Positions 50,301 through 61,170 of a DNA stretch of 64,000 nt are shown here, piece by piece (within the stretch, counting starts at the first letter, position 1; each line of letters begins with the position of its first letter). This DNA comes from Mallotus nudiflorus (lineage: Eukaryota; Streptophyta; Magnoliopsida; Malpighiales; Euphorbiaceae). The notes under the pieces were generated by a model that saw only the letters and a list, made by a program, of their open reading frames with translations, did not search any database and had not been told where the DNA came from. The stretch is taken from positions 3,162,001 through 3,226,000 of the forward strand of contig CANTUR010000069.1 in the NCBI GenBank assembly GCA_947683625.1, given 5' to 3'. The position numbers and the translations under genes were made by a program.

Positions 50301-51523
50301 AACCTTCCCCTTCTTCCTCCCGAAGCTTAACCCACCCTCACCATCACTGTCCGTCCCTGCCATTATCAGGCCATCAGTGTGCCTCCCGGAGCTCCGCCCC
50401 TCCAGCCAGTAGCTCCGCCGCCATTCCCTTCCCTCTTCGGCACCGGTGGAGCTTGGAGAACCTGTTTTGGCCGAAAGTTGGCCTCTCCATCGTTCCTCAC
50501 CATTATGGCCACCAAAATTGATGATTCCGGTGCCTTTGGACTCCTAAAACTCCCTAGAGAGTGATTTCAAGCTTCCTTTTATCTGAAAATTTGATTTGGT
50601 AAGGTTTTGATCTTGTTTCCATTTTCGGCCATCTTTCGTTCTTGAATTTTTTAAACTTCATTCTTTATGATTCAAGCTTAATTCCTTCACAAATATTGTT
50701 CCCCTTAGCTTAATCTACCTCTAAGATTTTTTGTGTAATTTTTGGAATTTATTTTGATTTTTGTGAATTTTTGATTATTTTATTATTTTTGTAAATTAAT
50801 TAAATAAATTGTGAAATTATGATTTTTAGTGTTTTTTGTGGTTGAAATTAATTTTATAATTTAATTTTTAATTTTTGTGATTTTTGTGTAATTTATATAA
50901 TTATATTTAGTTTATGTCAATTTTGGAAATATAGGTTATATATGTATTTTGTTAAAATTAATTGGTTAATTGAGTATATTTTTTGAATTTATTGAATAAT
51001 ATGTTGAGAAAATAATTTTTTAGTATTTATATATAGAATTTTTTAGTATTTTTAGTATATTATGTGAATTTTTATATACTAGGGGTATTTTGGTAATTTG
51101 GTATTAATTTTAGTTAAATATTAAGTTTAATTGGTTTTAATAATTATTTGAGGTATAAAAAATGATTTTTACAAATTATTTTCTAATTATAACCAATTAA
51201 TACTATTTTTCAAAAATTATTTTGAAATTTAATATAATATACTATTTTTGTAAATAAATGGGTTTTAGTAATTTTTAGTATGTTTTTGGACTAATTGAGT
51301 AATTTGGATTTATAAAATGAATTTTTATTAATATTTGTGTATTTATCAAGAAATATCAATTTTTATTAATATTATATTAATATTAGGGTTTTAAGTGATT
51401 ATGAGTAAGAATAATTACTTTTAATGTTTAAATATTTAAATTGCTATATTTTGGTACTTAAAGGGCATTTTTGGTATTTATGAAATTTTATTATATTTTA
51501 TGTATTTTATTATGAATTGTGGA

Positions 51524-51689
51524 CCTTGGTCGGTGGAATTTGCAGTTTGGGATCCCGACCGAGGGTTGTGAGAATATTTTGTATTCGAAGTGTGTTTTCT
51601 TACAGGACCAGCTCTACTTTTTAAGTAGAGAGATATCCGTTTTACAGAGGAGGTTCTGTTGAATTTTTTGGTAGAATTCTCGTAAAACG
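51524..51689 (+). other. conserved hairpin module in LTR (copy 4)
   Basis: CCTTGGTCGG (51524) pairs with CCGACCGAGG (51555-51564), with one G-U pair. CTCTACTT pairs with AAGTAGAG (51612-51630), where copy 3 has CTCTACTC/GAGTAGAG. CGTTTTAC pairs with GTAAAACG (51638-51689). Confidence 0.65.
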
Positions 51690-52362
51690 TGACATTCGAT
51701 CAAATTCCTATTCTCTATCTGTGTTTAGAATTCTAGATCAAGTCTCTAGCAGTTCAGTTAGAATTATTCTGATTTTTGTATTATGATTTTATTGTTAGTT
51801 ACGCCAAGACCAAGACCTAGTGGACCAGGCCCGTTGGATCCGTCTCGAGGAGCACACAACTATGAGTTATTATAATATATATGAATTGCTTAGGTTGTAT
51901 GTTTTAGAATTCTATGTTTTAAATATAAATTTTTGCATAATTGCCTATTTGAATGTTTAAGTATATTTTAGGTATATTTTTAGTATATTTTTGGTATATT
52001 ATGAAGTAAATGCATGTTTTCCTTTTTAATTGAATCTAGCTTGTTTTTAAATATATTATTGGTTTAATATAATATATTCTATGATTTATTTGAGTTGATT
52101 ATACATATTTGTACCCAAAATATACTTAGTTTATTTTAGGTATATTTCTGGTATATATATAATTTATTTGTTTATTTTAAATATCATTATGCATCATTTA
52201 TTTTTTTAAATGTATGTTTTAATATAAATGAAGGATATCGATAGAACGTGTTTCTTAATGGGCAGCACTAGGACTGTGTACGTACTGGTGCATTAAATTA
52301 GAGTTAAGTGGAAATTAATTGTGGTAATTATGATTGATTTGATTAAGGTTAATGTGATTGAG

Positions 52363-52469
52363 AGTGTCATTACTGGAGCTTGGTTGACCAAGTGTCTTGG
52401 GGCCAATCACACTGACAGTCAGACTGCTGGAACTCGGTTGACTTAGTTTCTCGGGGCTAGTCTACTGTC
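52363..52469 (+). other. pair of hairpins with a common loop in LTR (copy 4)
   Basis: AGTGTCATT against AATCACACT is weakened by two mismatches (52363-52412). GACAGT and GACTG pair with TAGTC and ACTGTC (52414-52469), with one G-U pair. Confidence 0.55.
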
Positions 52470-53177
52470 TAGTTGGACTACGTGAATTATTTGGAACTAA
52501 GTGGGCCTGTATGGCTAAAGCGAGTTCTAAGGTTGCGAAAGTATAGGGTTCTATTTGATCCTTTATAAATAAGATGATTTCCAGTATTATTATAAAAAAT
52601 GACTTTCCTTTGCATCTGTGTGTATTTGCCTGTATATATATTTATTATATATACGTTCGAGTGTCTGCATTTGACATTTAGTTATGCGTGTATATATATT
52701 ATAATAATTCACTCAGTGAGGTCTGACTCCCCTCTGTTGATATTTTTACAGGAGAGTTTTCATCTTCAGACCTCAGTAGTAGACCTGTACGCCAGATTTC
52801 TTCCGCTATGGCTTTATTATGTAAATCGCTTACTTGAGTTTTACTTTGTACTCTAGATACTATAGTAGTAGTTGTATTGAAATCTATTAAAAGTTGTATT
52901 AGTATTTATGCATGTATGAGGATTTTACTTTAGAGTGTTTCTCTGAAGATTGTGTTAAAAGATTTTATTTTATGATATGAGATGTGATAATATTTTATTA
53001 AAGAATGATGAGGAGCTTATTTTTATTAATTGAGATTTAATTTTCGCTGCATAAATATATTATTTATTTTATTTTATTGTATGTTTTTCTTTTCAGGCTT
53101 GCTATGGGTTTCAGATTCGAAAGAATTCCCGTTTCCTAGCGTCGGTCATGGCCCTCTGTTTTGGGTCATGATAAAGT

Positions 53178-53189
53178 TGGTATCAGAGC
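53178..53189 (+). other. primer binding site (initiator tRNA-Met type)
   Basis: TGGTATCAGAGC lies four bases after the 5' LTR. It is the usual complement of the 3' end of plant initiator tRNA-Met that primes minus-strand synthesis in many plant LTR elements. Confidence 0.95.
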
Positions 53190-53362
53190 AGAGTTTTGTG
53201 TCAGGGCCTGAGTTGTGGCCCTAGTTTTCAGTGTTGTGTTTTCTTTGAAACTACTGCAGTAAATTAGGTTTGAGTATGTCTTGATAAGTATTCCTTGATT
53301 TAGTTTTCTGCATTATCCTCCATTGTCTGTCTTATTTGAATCCTTCTATTTGTCTTTTCAGA

Positions 53363-54718
53363 ATGAGGAGGTGAGTGCGTGTCGTTCCACCGGTCGTTGA
53401 GGTCGAGGATGATGAGTCCTTCCAGGATGAGGTTTTACCTCCTGAGCCACCAGTTAGGTGTAAAGGTCATGACAAAGGTAGACCTCGAGGAGTGGCAGGT
53501 CACCGTAGGCAGAGAGAGCTACAAGATGAGGAACCTGTAGAGCCAAAGTATGAGGATATTCCTGTACCTCCAGTTGCATAGCCTGTTCAGCCTGCCTATC
53601 AGCAGAGTATGTTTGACCCTGAGGTAGCTCTGTTTTATGCCAGAGTCGGCAGGATTGCCTTTGATGGGACTTCAGACCCTTTAGATTTTTTGTATGCGAT
53701 CGAGATGAGGACTTGGACTGCTCACACCGAGTACTAGCAAATCATGATAGTTGAGCTTTCTGTTGAGGGACCAGCCCTGGACTGGTTTATTCAGATGATC
53801 CAGCCGTATATGATGATAATGACCTGGGCTCAGTTTAGAGAGTGATTTATGAGGAGATTCTGCCCAAAGCCACTTCGCATGAGTTATAGACTCTGATTGA
53901 CTAGCATTTCCTGAGGGGATAGATTTGTTGAGGATTCTACTAAAGAGTTCCTTCGGCTTGGCAGATATATAGAGGATCTGATGCGAGACCAGTACTTCGC
54001 AGTCACTACTTACGTTATTGGTTTGGGTTCTGCATTTGTTGTTATGCCTACAGCGAGCCTTACTCTGGAGTCAGTGATTGAGTTGGCCAAAGAGATTGAG
54101 CTGAGGCTAGTTAGGCAAGGAGCTATGCATGATTATTACCAGTTGGGCGTTTAGTAAGGTGGATTACAGACTACTCCGTACTCGATTTTTTAGATTGGAT
54201 CGAGTAGTCAGCAGAGGGGTCCAGCCCAGTAGATTCAGAGACAGCAACAACAGGTACATCAGAGCAGTAGACATGGTCGTAGAGGTCAGCGTAGACCATT
54301 CAGAATTAGGTCAGGTGCTTTGAGCAGCAGCAGCGGTCGTAGTTCTAGGTTAGCTATTAGTGCTTGTCAGACGTGTGGCAGAGTCCATTAAGGACCATGT
54401 TATTTGACACTGCTGATGTGTTTCAGATGCGGGCATATGAGATATTTTGCCAGATCGTGTCCCTATTCTGAATATTAACAGCCGCATATTCTATGATTTC
54501 CTCAGCAGTCGATTGCTAGTGTTGTACCTGTTCCTTTTCAATTGCCTCCAACCTAGCATCAGAGTTCTACCCAGATTATTCCTCAGTAGGGTCATGGTAG
54601 AGGTACCAGAGGAGGTGCCAGAGGTGTTGGCTAGGATTTTATTAGCAAACAGGGAGGTTAAGGATAGGCCAGAGTCTTCTATCTCACTCAGTAGGATGTT
54701 CAGGCATCTAATGAAATC
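53363..54718 (+). pseudogene. chromovirus gag
   Basis: The ATG at 53363 begins the frame shared by all of gag-pol; a TGA follows at the fourth codon. The retrotransposon gag domain reads FDGTSDPLDFLYAIEMRTW, LSVEGPALDWFIQMI and IELAKEIELRLVRQG. The zinc-knuckle region (about 54365-54455) encodes CQTCGRVH...C and CFRCGHMRYFARSC. In the second knuckle the expected histidine is Y, a CAT to TAT type change. In-frame stops include 53372, 53579, 53735, 53843 and 54152. Confidence 0.85.
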
Positions 54719-55153
54719 GTGGCAGGTATTATTTCTGTTTGTTACCTGGATGCATGGGTTTTGTTTGATCTAGGTGCCACGCATTCGTTCGTTTCTCCTA
54801 TTTTTGCTTTCAAGTCTTGTTGGCAAGCTTTGAGGATGGCTTTTCCTTTATCTATCGCCACTCCTCTAAGTGATTCTTTAGACATAAATATTGTTCTTTC
54901 TTGTTGTCCAGTTCTTGTCAGAGGTAGAGAATTATCTGCTGATTTGATTATGTTGAATGTGATGGAGTTCGATGTTATTCTAAGTATGGATTGGTTATCT
55001 CAGCACTATGCCGTGATGGATTGTCAGAGTAAAGAAGTGACTTTCAGAATTCCTGGTGAAGAAGAATTTAAGTTTGTGGGTGATAAGAGTTCAGCACTTC
55101 AGAATCTTATTTCTGCTATTATGGCTAGAAAGTTGTTGAGGAAGGGTTGTTAG
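54719..55153 (+). pseudogene. chromovirus aspartic protease
   Basis: The open stretch reads YLDAWVLFDLGATHSFVSP, then FDVILSMDWLSQHYAVMDC. The fold landmarks of the gypsy retropepsin are clear. The active-site triplet, normally D-S/T-G, reads D-L-G (54777-54785), so the protease would be dead even without the stops. It ends at TAG 55151. Confidence 0.88.
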
Positions 55154-55159
55154 GGATAT

Positions 55160-56100
55160 TTGGCATTAGTCAGGAATACTTCAGTGGAGAAGTTGTCACT
55201 CATAGATGTTCATGTTGCCTGTGAGTTTCCTGATATTTTTTCTGAGGAGTTGCCAGGTTTACCACCTCACAGAGAGATTGAGTTTTGTATAGATGTGGTT
55301 CCAAGCACTACCCCTATATCTATGCCACCCTACAGAATGGCTCCTGCAGAGTTAAAAGAGTTGAAGGAGCAGTTGCAAGAGTTGTTAGATAAGGGTTTTA
55401 TTAGACCTAGTGTTTCTCCTTGGGGTGCACCAGTCCTGTTTGTGAGGAAAAAGGATGGTACCCTGAGACTGTGCATTGACTATAGAGAGCTGAACAAGGT
55501 GACAGTGAAGAATAAGTATCCTCTCCCGAGGATAAATGACTTGTTTGATCAGCTACAGGGTGCACAGTTCTTTCCTAAAATTGATTTGAGGTCAGGTTAT
55601 CATTAGTTGCGGATCAGCGAAGCTGATATTCCTAAAATGGCATTCTGCACTCGATATGGCCATTATGAGTTTTTGGTGATGTCTTTTGGCTTGACTAATG
55701 CACCAACAAATTTTATGGATCTGATGAACAGGGTATTTAGACCATATGTGGATCAGTTTGTGGTAGTCTTCATTGATGATATACTGGTGTATTCGAGGAG
55801 TATGGAGGAGCATGTATATCATTTGAGGACTGTACTATAGACACTGAGAGAACATTAGTTTTATGCTAAATTCTCGAAGTGTGATTTCTGGATAGAGAGT
55901 GTTGCATTTCTTAGACACGTGGTGTCTAAAGAAGGTATCCAGGTGGATCCATAGAAGATTGAGGCAGTGTCTGAGTGGCCTAAACCAAATTTAGTTACAG
56001 AGATTCAGAGTTTTCTAGGTTTAGCCGAGCATTATAGGGGGTTTGTACATGATTTTTTTAGAATTGCAGCTCCTATGACTCACTTGACTCAGAAGAATGT
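55160..56100 (+). pseudogene. chromovirus reverse transcriptase
   Basis: Reads FSEELPGLPPHREIEFCIDV, APAELKELKEQLQELLDKGF, LRLCIDYRELNKVTVKNKYP and FPKIDLRSGYH. After a TAG at 55604 it continues MSFGLTNAPTNFMDLMNRVF and the catalytic FIDDILVYSRS (FIDD at 55769-55780). Further TAG stops lie at 55838, 55856 and 55952. All parts are in one frame, so no indel has shifted it. Confidence 0.93.
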
Positions 56101-56623
56101 AAGGTTTGAGTGGTCAGAAGCTTATGAGAATAGCTTTTAGTTACTGAAGGAGAAGTTAACCACAACTCCAGTTTTAGCTCTGCCTAATGGAGTAGACAAG
56201 TTCACAGTTTATTGTGATGCCTCTAGAGTTGGCCTAGGTTGTGTGTTGATGCAGAATGGTAGGATGATAGCCTATGCTTCGAGGCAGTTGAAGAAGCATG
56301 AACAGAACTATCCTACCCATGACCTAGAGATGGCTGCAGTGATCTTTGCTCTTAAGATCTAGAGACATTATCTGTACGGGGTGACTTGTGAGATTTTTAC
56401 TGATCACAAGAGCCTTAAATACATTTTCTAGCAGAGAGATATGAATTTGGGGCAGAGGAGATGGTTGGAACTATTGAAAGATTATGACTGTGAGATTCTA
56501 TATCATCCAGGCAAGGCTAATATGGTAGTAGATGCCCTGAGTAGGAAGTCCTTAGGTAGTCTTGCTCACATCGGTGTAGAGAGGAGACCATTGATCCAGG
56601 AGTTGCAACTGTTAGTGGATTAA
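56101..56623 (+). pseudogene. chromovirus RNase H
   Basis: Reads FTVYCDASRVGLGCVLMQNG, IAYASRQLKKHEQNYPTHDL, EMAAVIFALK and ILYHPGKANMVVDALSRKS. The catalytic D-E-D landmarks (CDAS, LEMAA, VVDALSR) are recognisable. TAG stops are at 56138, 56360 and 56429. Confidence 0.9.
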
Positions 56624-56626
56624 TGT

Positions 56627-57955
56627 ATGATGATGAAAGTGAGTAGATTAGGTGGACTGCTAGCTCAGTTTAAAGTGCAATATGTACTGAGGGATAGGAT
56701 TAAGGTAGCTCAGAGCCGAGATCCTATTCTAGAAGAGCTTGCAGAGAATGTCCGAGCAGGGAAGTTCACTGATTTCACACTTGATGATAATGGTGTTTTA
56801 TGGATTAGTGGTAGATTGTGTGTTCCTGATGTGGATAATTTGAGAGAAGAGATCCTTGAGGAAGGACATTTTATAGCCTATAGCGTACATCCAGGTGTCA
56901 CTAAGATGTACCATAGTATTAGAGACTTGTACTGGTGGGATGGACTAAAGAAGGATGTTGTTGATTATGTTGCTAAGTGTCTGACGTGTCAGCAAGTGAA
57001 AGCTGAGCATCAGAAGCCTTCTCGGAAGCTTCAGCCTCTTCCTATTCCTGAGTGGAAGTGGGAAAGGATAGCTATGGATTTTGTGGTTGGTTTACCTCGT
57101 TCTAAGGATGGATACGATTCCATCTGGGTGATTGTGGACAGGTTGACCAAGTCTGCACATTTCTTGCCTATGAAAGCCATTTATTTTGTAGCTAGATTAG
57201 CAAAGCTATATGTGAAGCATATTGTGTGCCTTCATGGAGTACCTGTGTCCATTGTGTCAGACAGAGGTTCAATGTTTACCTCTCATTTTTAGAAGAAGTT
57301 ACAGGAAGCGATGGGCACTAGGTTGGACTTCAGTACTGCTTTTCATCCTCAGATAGACGGTCAGTCTGAGAGGATAATCCAAACACTAAAAGATATGTTG
57401 AGGATGTGTTTTTTGGATTTAGGAGGTAGTTGGGATGATCATTTGCCACTCGTAGAGTTTGTATATAATAACAACTACCATAGCAGTATTGGAATGGCAC
57501 CATATGAGGCTTTGTACGGAAGGAAGTGTAGATCCCCTCTAAGTTGGGATGAGATTGGTGAGAGCGCTTTGACTGGACCTGAGATGGTTCAAGATGCTGT
57601 AGAGAAAGTTGTTGTGATCAAGAGTAGATTAGAGACCGCAGTTAGTAGGCAGAAGAGCTATGTGGATCCTAGACGCAGAGATGTGGAGTTCCAAGTATGA
57701 GACTTTATTTTTATGAAGGTGTCTTCGATGAAAGGTGTTATGAGATTTGACAGGAAGGGTAAGCTAGCACTGAGATATATAGGACCATTCGAGATTCTGG
57801 GGAGAGTTGGCACTATTGCATATCGGTTGACTTTGCCTCTAAGTATGTCTCAAGTGCATTTGATGTTTCATATCTCAATGCTGAGAAAGTATGTCTCAGA
57901 CCCTTCACACGTGTTACAGCCCGACAGTGTTGAAGTAAATAAAGACTTGATGTTC
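56627..57955 (+). pseudogene. chromovirus integrase
   Basis: The zinc-binding part reads GHFIAYSVHPGVTKMYHSI...CLTCQQVKAEHQ (HHCC). The catalytic core reads MDFVVGLPRSKDGYDSIWVI, SDRGSMFTSHF, then after TAG 57290 FHPQIDGQSERIIQTLKDML. The D, D and E residues are all present. The C-terminal part has RKCRSPLSWDEIGE and LALRYIGPFEILGRVG. A TGA at 57698 interrupts it. Confidence 0.93.
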
Positions 57956-58117
57956 ATAGAGGAACGTATTGCGATCGTTGACTATCAAGTTTGACAGTTG
58001 CGTTCGAAGCAGATTCTGATGGTCAAGGTGTTGTGGTGCAGCAACAGAGTAGAAGAGCACATCTGGGAGACTGAAGCTAAGATGCGAGTTTCTTACCTGT
58101 ATCTCTTGCCTCCTTGA
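57956..58117 (+). pseudogene. chromodomain at the end of pol
   Basis: After a TGA at 57992 the same frame reads QLRSKQILMVKVLWCSNRVE and EHIWETEAKMRVSYLYLLP before the final TGA at 58115. This is the plant chromovirus chromodomain (V-K-V-L-W...E-x-T/I-W-E). In this family the chromodomain directs insertion towards particular chromatin. It supports the Tekay assignment. Confidence 0.85.
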
Positions 58118-58162
58118 TCTTGTATTTCTTCTTGTTTCTAGAATTCATGGATGAATTCTTGT

Positions 58163-58175
58163 AAGGGGGGAAGAC
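58163..58175 (+). other. polypurine tract
   Basis: AAGGGGGGAAGAC directly before the 3' LTR start TGTTATAACCC at 58176. It primes plus-strand synthesis. Confidence 0.93.
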
Positions 58176-58513
58176 TGTTATAACCCAAGTTTTTAAATTA
58201 TTTTAATATAAAATTGGATATGCAGTGTTAATAATTTTGAAACTATATTTGATTATTTTACTATTTTGTGAATTATCATTATTATTTACGTTTAATTAAT
58301 ATATTTTATGTAAACATGTCTTTAAATTATTTTCATTTCGGGAAATAGTATTTTATTAAACTTTTAATTTAGAGCATTTATATTTTAATATTATTATTTT
58401 AATGAATTATATTACTGACTGTAATTTTTATGAATAATACATTATTTTTGCATGCATTAATAATATTAGGGTTTAATAATTAAATTATGTGTATATATTA
58501 TATTTTATTTGTG

Positions 58514-58592
<79 letters not shown>

Positions 58593-60094
58593 ATATTGCA
58601 TATTAGTTGGCCTCTCCATCGTTCCTCACCATTTCGGCCACCAAAGTCGATGATTCCAGTGTCGTTGGACTCCTGAAACTCCCTAGAGGACAATTCCAAG
58701 CTTCCTTTTGTTTGAAAATTCGATTTGGTAAGGTTTTGATCTTATTTCCATTTTCGGCCATATTTGGTTCTTGAATTTTTTGAATTTCATTCTTTGTGAT
58801 TCGAGCTTAATTCCTTCACAAATATTGTTCCCCTTAGCTTAATCTACCTCTAATAATTTTGTGTAATTTTTGGAATTTATTTTGATTTTTGTGAATTTTT
58901 TATTATTTTATTATTTTTGTAAATTAATTAAATAAATTGTGAAATTGTGATTTTTAGTGTTTTTGGTGGTTGAAGTTAATTTTTAATTTTTGTGATTTTT
59001 GTGTAATTTTTATAATTATATTTAGTTTATGTCAATTTTGGAAATATAGGTTATATATGTATTTTGTTAAAATTAATTGGTTAATTGAGTATATTTGTTG
59101 AATTTATTGAATAATATGTTGAGAAAGTAATTTTTGAGTATTTATATAATTTTTATTGAATTTTTGAGTATTTTTAGTATATTATGTGGGTTTTTATATA
59201 CTAGGGGTATTTTGGTAATTTGATAGTAATTTTAGTTAAATATTAAGTTTAATTGGTTTTAATAATTATTTGAGGTATAAAAATGATTTTTACAAATTAT
59301 TTTATAATTATAACTAATTAATACTATTTTTCAAAAATTATTTTGAAATTTAATATAATATACTATTTTTGTAAATAAATGGGTTTGGAACTAAGTGAAT
59401 TATTTGGAACTAAGTGGGCCTATATGGCTAAAGCGAATTCTATTGAATTTGAGGTTGCAAAAATATAGGGTTCTATTTGATCCTTTATAAATAAGATGAT
59501 TTCCAGTATTATTATAAAAATAACTTTCCTTTACATCTGTGTGTATTTGCCTGTATATATATTTATTATATATACATTTGAGTGTCTGCATTTGACATTT
59601 AGTTATGCATGTATATATATTATAATAATTCACTCAGTGAGGTCTGACTCCCCTCTGTTGATATTTTTATAAGAGAGTCTTCATATTTAGACCTCAGCGG
59701 TAGACCTATATGCCGGATTTCTTTCGCTCCGGCTTTATTATGTAAATCGCTTACTTGAGTTTTACTTTGTACTGTAGATACTGCAGTAGTAGTTGTATTT
59801 AAATCTGTTGAGAGTTGTATTAGTATTTATGCATGTATGAGGATTTTACTTTAGAGTGTTTCTCAGAAGATTGTGTTAAAAGATTTTATTTTATGGTATG
59901 AGATGTGATAATATTTTATTAAAGAATGATGAAGAGCTTATTTTTATTAATTGAGATTTAGTTTCTGTTGCATAAATATATTATTTATTTTATTTTATTG
60001 TATAATTTTCTTTTAAGGCTTGCTACGGGTTCCGGATTCTAAAGAATTCTCGTTCCCTAGCACTGGTCATGGCCCCTTATTTTGGGTCGTGACA
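58176..60094 (+). repeat. 3' LTR of the chromovirus, two internal deletions
   Basis: It begins TGTTATAACCCAAG and ends TTTTGGGTCGTGACA. At 1.92 kb it is 1.48 kb shorter than the 5' LTR. One gap, near 58605, removes the part equivalent to about 50188-50475. Another, near 59387, removes the part equivalent to about 51266-52484, including the hairpin modules. It contains (AT)n at about 58517-58587. Confidence 0.92.
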
Positions 60095-60099
60095 CAAAG

Positions 60100-61101
60100 G
60101 TTGTCACATGGTTAACCACTAAGTAACCAAAGAGAATCCTTTCTAAATTTTATTAATCATCCATGATTGCATACCTTCTAGGTTACATAAAATAAGACCT
60201 TTATATAGGCTTAAAGGAACCCTAAATAAAACCTAATTAATATCCTAACTAAACAAGAAAAAAAAATCCTTCTTAAATAAGAAAATATAATTCTACTTAA
60301 ATAAGAAAATATCATCCTAGTTAAATTTAGATTTACTTATGCATCATGTTGTAGCACACTTTTTAACATTATGATGGCCGAATTAATTTAAGCCCAAGAC
60401 ATAAAAGTTGTAACCCTTGTTGTTATCTTTCAGAAACATCTTGAATCACTTAATTTGGATCTATATTGAGTGAGATGCAGCCCATTAACTGATGTACATT
60501 TAGTCTGCCCAGTTTTATTCACGATCTGATAATATTTCATAATTTTAGCTCAGCTTTAAGGCTTAATTAACTCTAGATATCTTCACCAAAGTTATATATC
60601 TCTTTCTTATCTTTGAACAACCTCATGAATCATCTCAATCTGAGTTTTGTAGAGTGAGTTATGGCTAAAATACTAAAGTATGCTACACAAAATATAAATT
60701 TATGCAAATTGCTCTTTTTTTTAATGAACGTTACTTTATTAGTATGAACAAATCTTGAAATCTTCCTCTTTGAAACTACGATCACATCAGTTGGATAAAT
60801 CTAACTTCTTGTGAATTGAGGGGAAAGGTTAATGACCCCTTCTACAACTTCTCAAACTTTGCTACCACTTCTCAAATTGTACAATAATACCTTTTTCTCT
60901 CATTTTAACCTATGTATTGCCGCCCATGGGACTAATGGAAATCCATCCACAGACATTTTTAATTCTTCTTGTTAACTTTATTGAAATTTATCTTCTTTCA
61001 AAAAATTTATATTCTTATAAATTTTAATTTTAAATTTTATTTCATTATTAAATTCTATTATTCACATGATCAGATTCTTCTTTTTTTTTTCTTTTATTTA
61101 T

Positions 61102-61170
<69 letters not shown>

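Larger units (their letters stand above)
49778..53173 (+). repeat. 5' LTR of the chromovirus
   Basis: It starts TGTTATAACCC and ends TTTTGGGTCATGATA (TGACA in the 3' copy). Length is 3.4 kb. In the first roughly 170 bp about eight substitutions separate it from the 3' LTR. It contains (TA)n at about 50116-50174 and 50272-50297. It carries the conserved hairpin modules that the 3' LTR has lost. Confidence 0.92.
49778..60094 (+). mobile_element. Tekay-type Ty3/gypsy chromovirus, near full length, TSD CAAAG
   Basis: Complete layout: 5' LTR (49778-53173), tRNA-Met type PBS (53178-53189), gag-pol in one frame (53363-58117), chromodomain at the end of pol, PPT (58163-58175) and 3' LTR (58176-60094). 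Perfect CAAAG duplications flank it (49773-49777, 60095-60099). The long LTRs, integrase-linked chromodomain and pol motifs point to the Tekay (Del) lineage. Gag-pol contains more than twenty in-frame stops, and the 3' LTR has lost two internal blocks, so the copy cannot move by itself. Confidence 0.93.
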
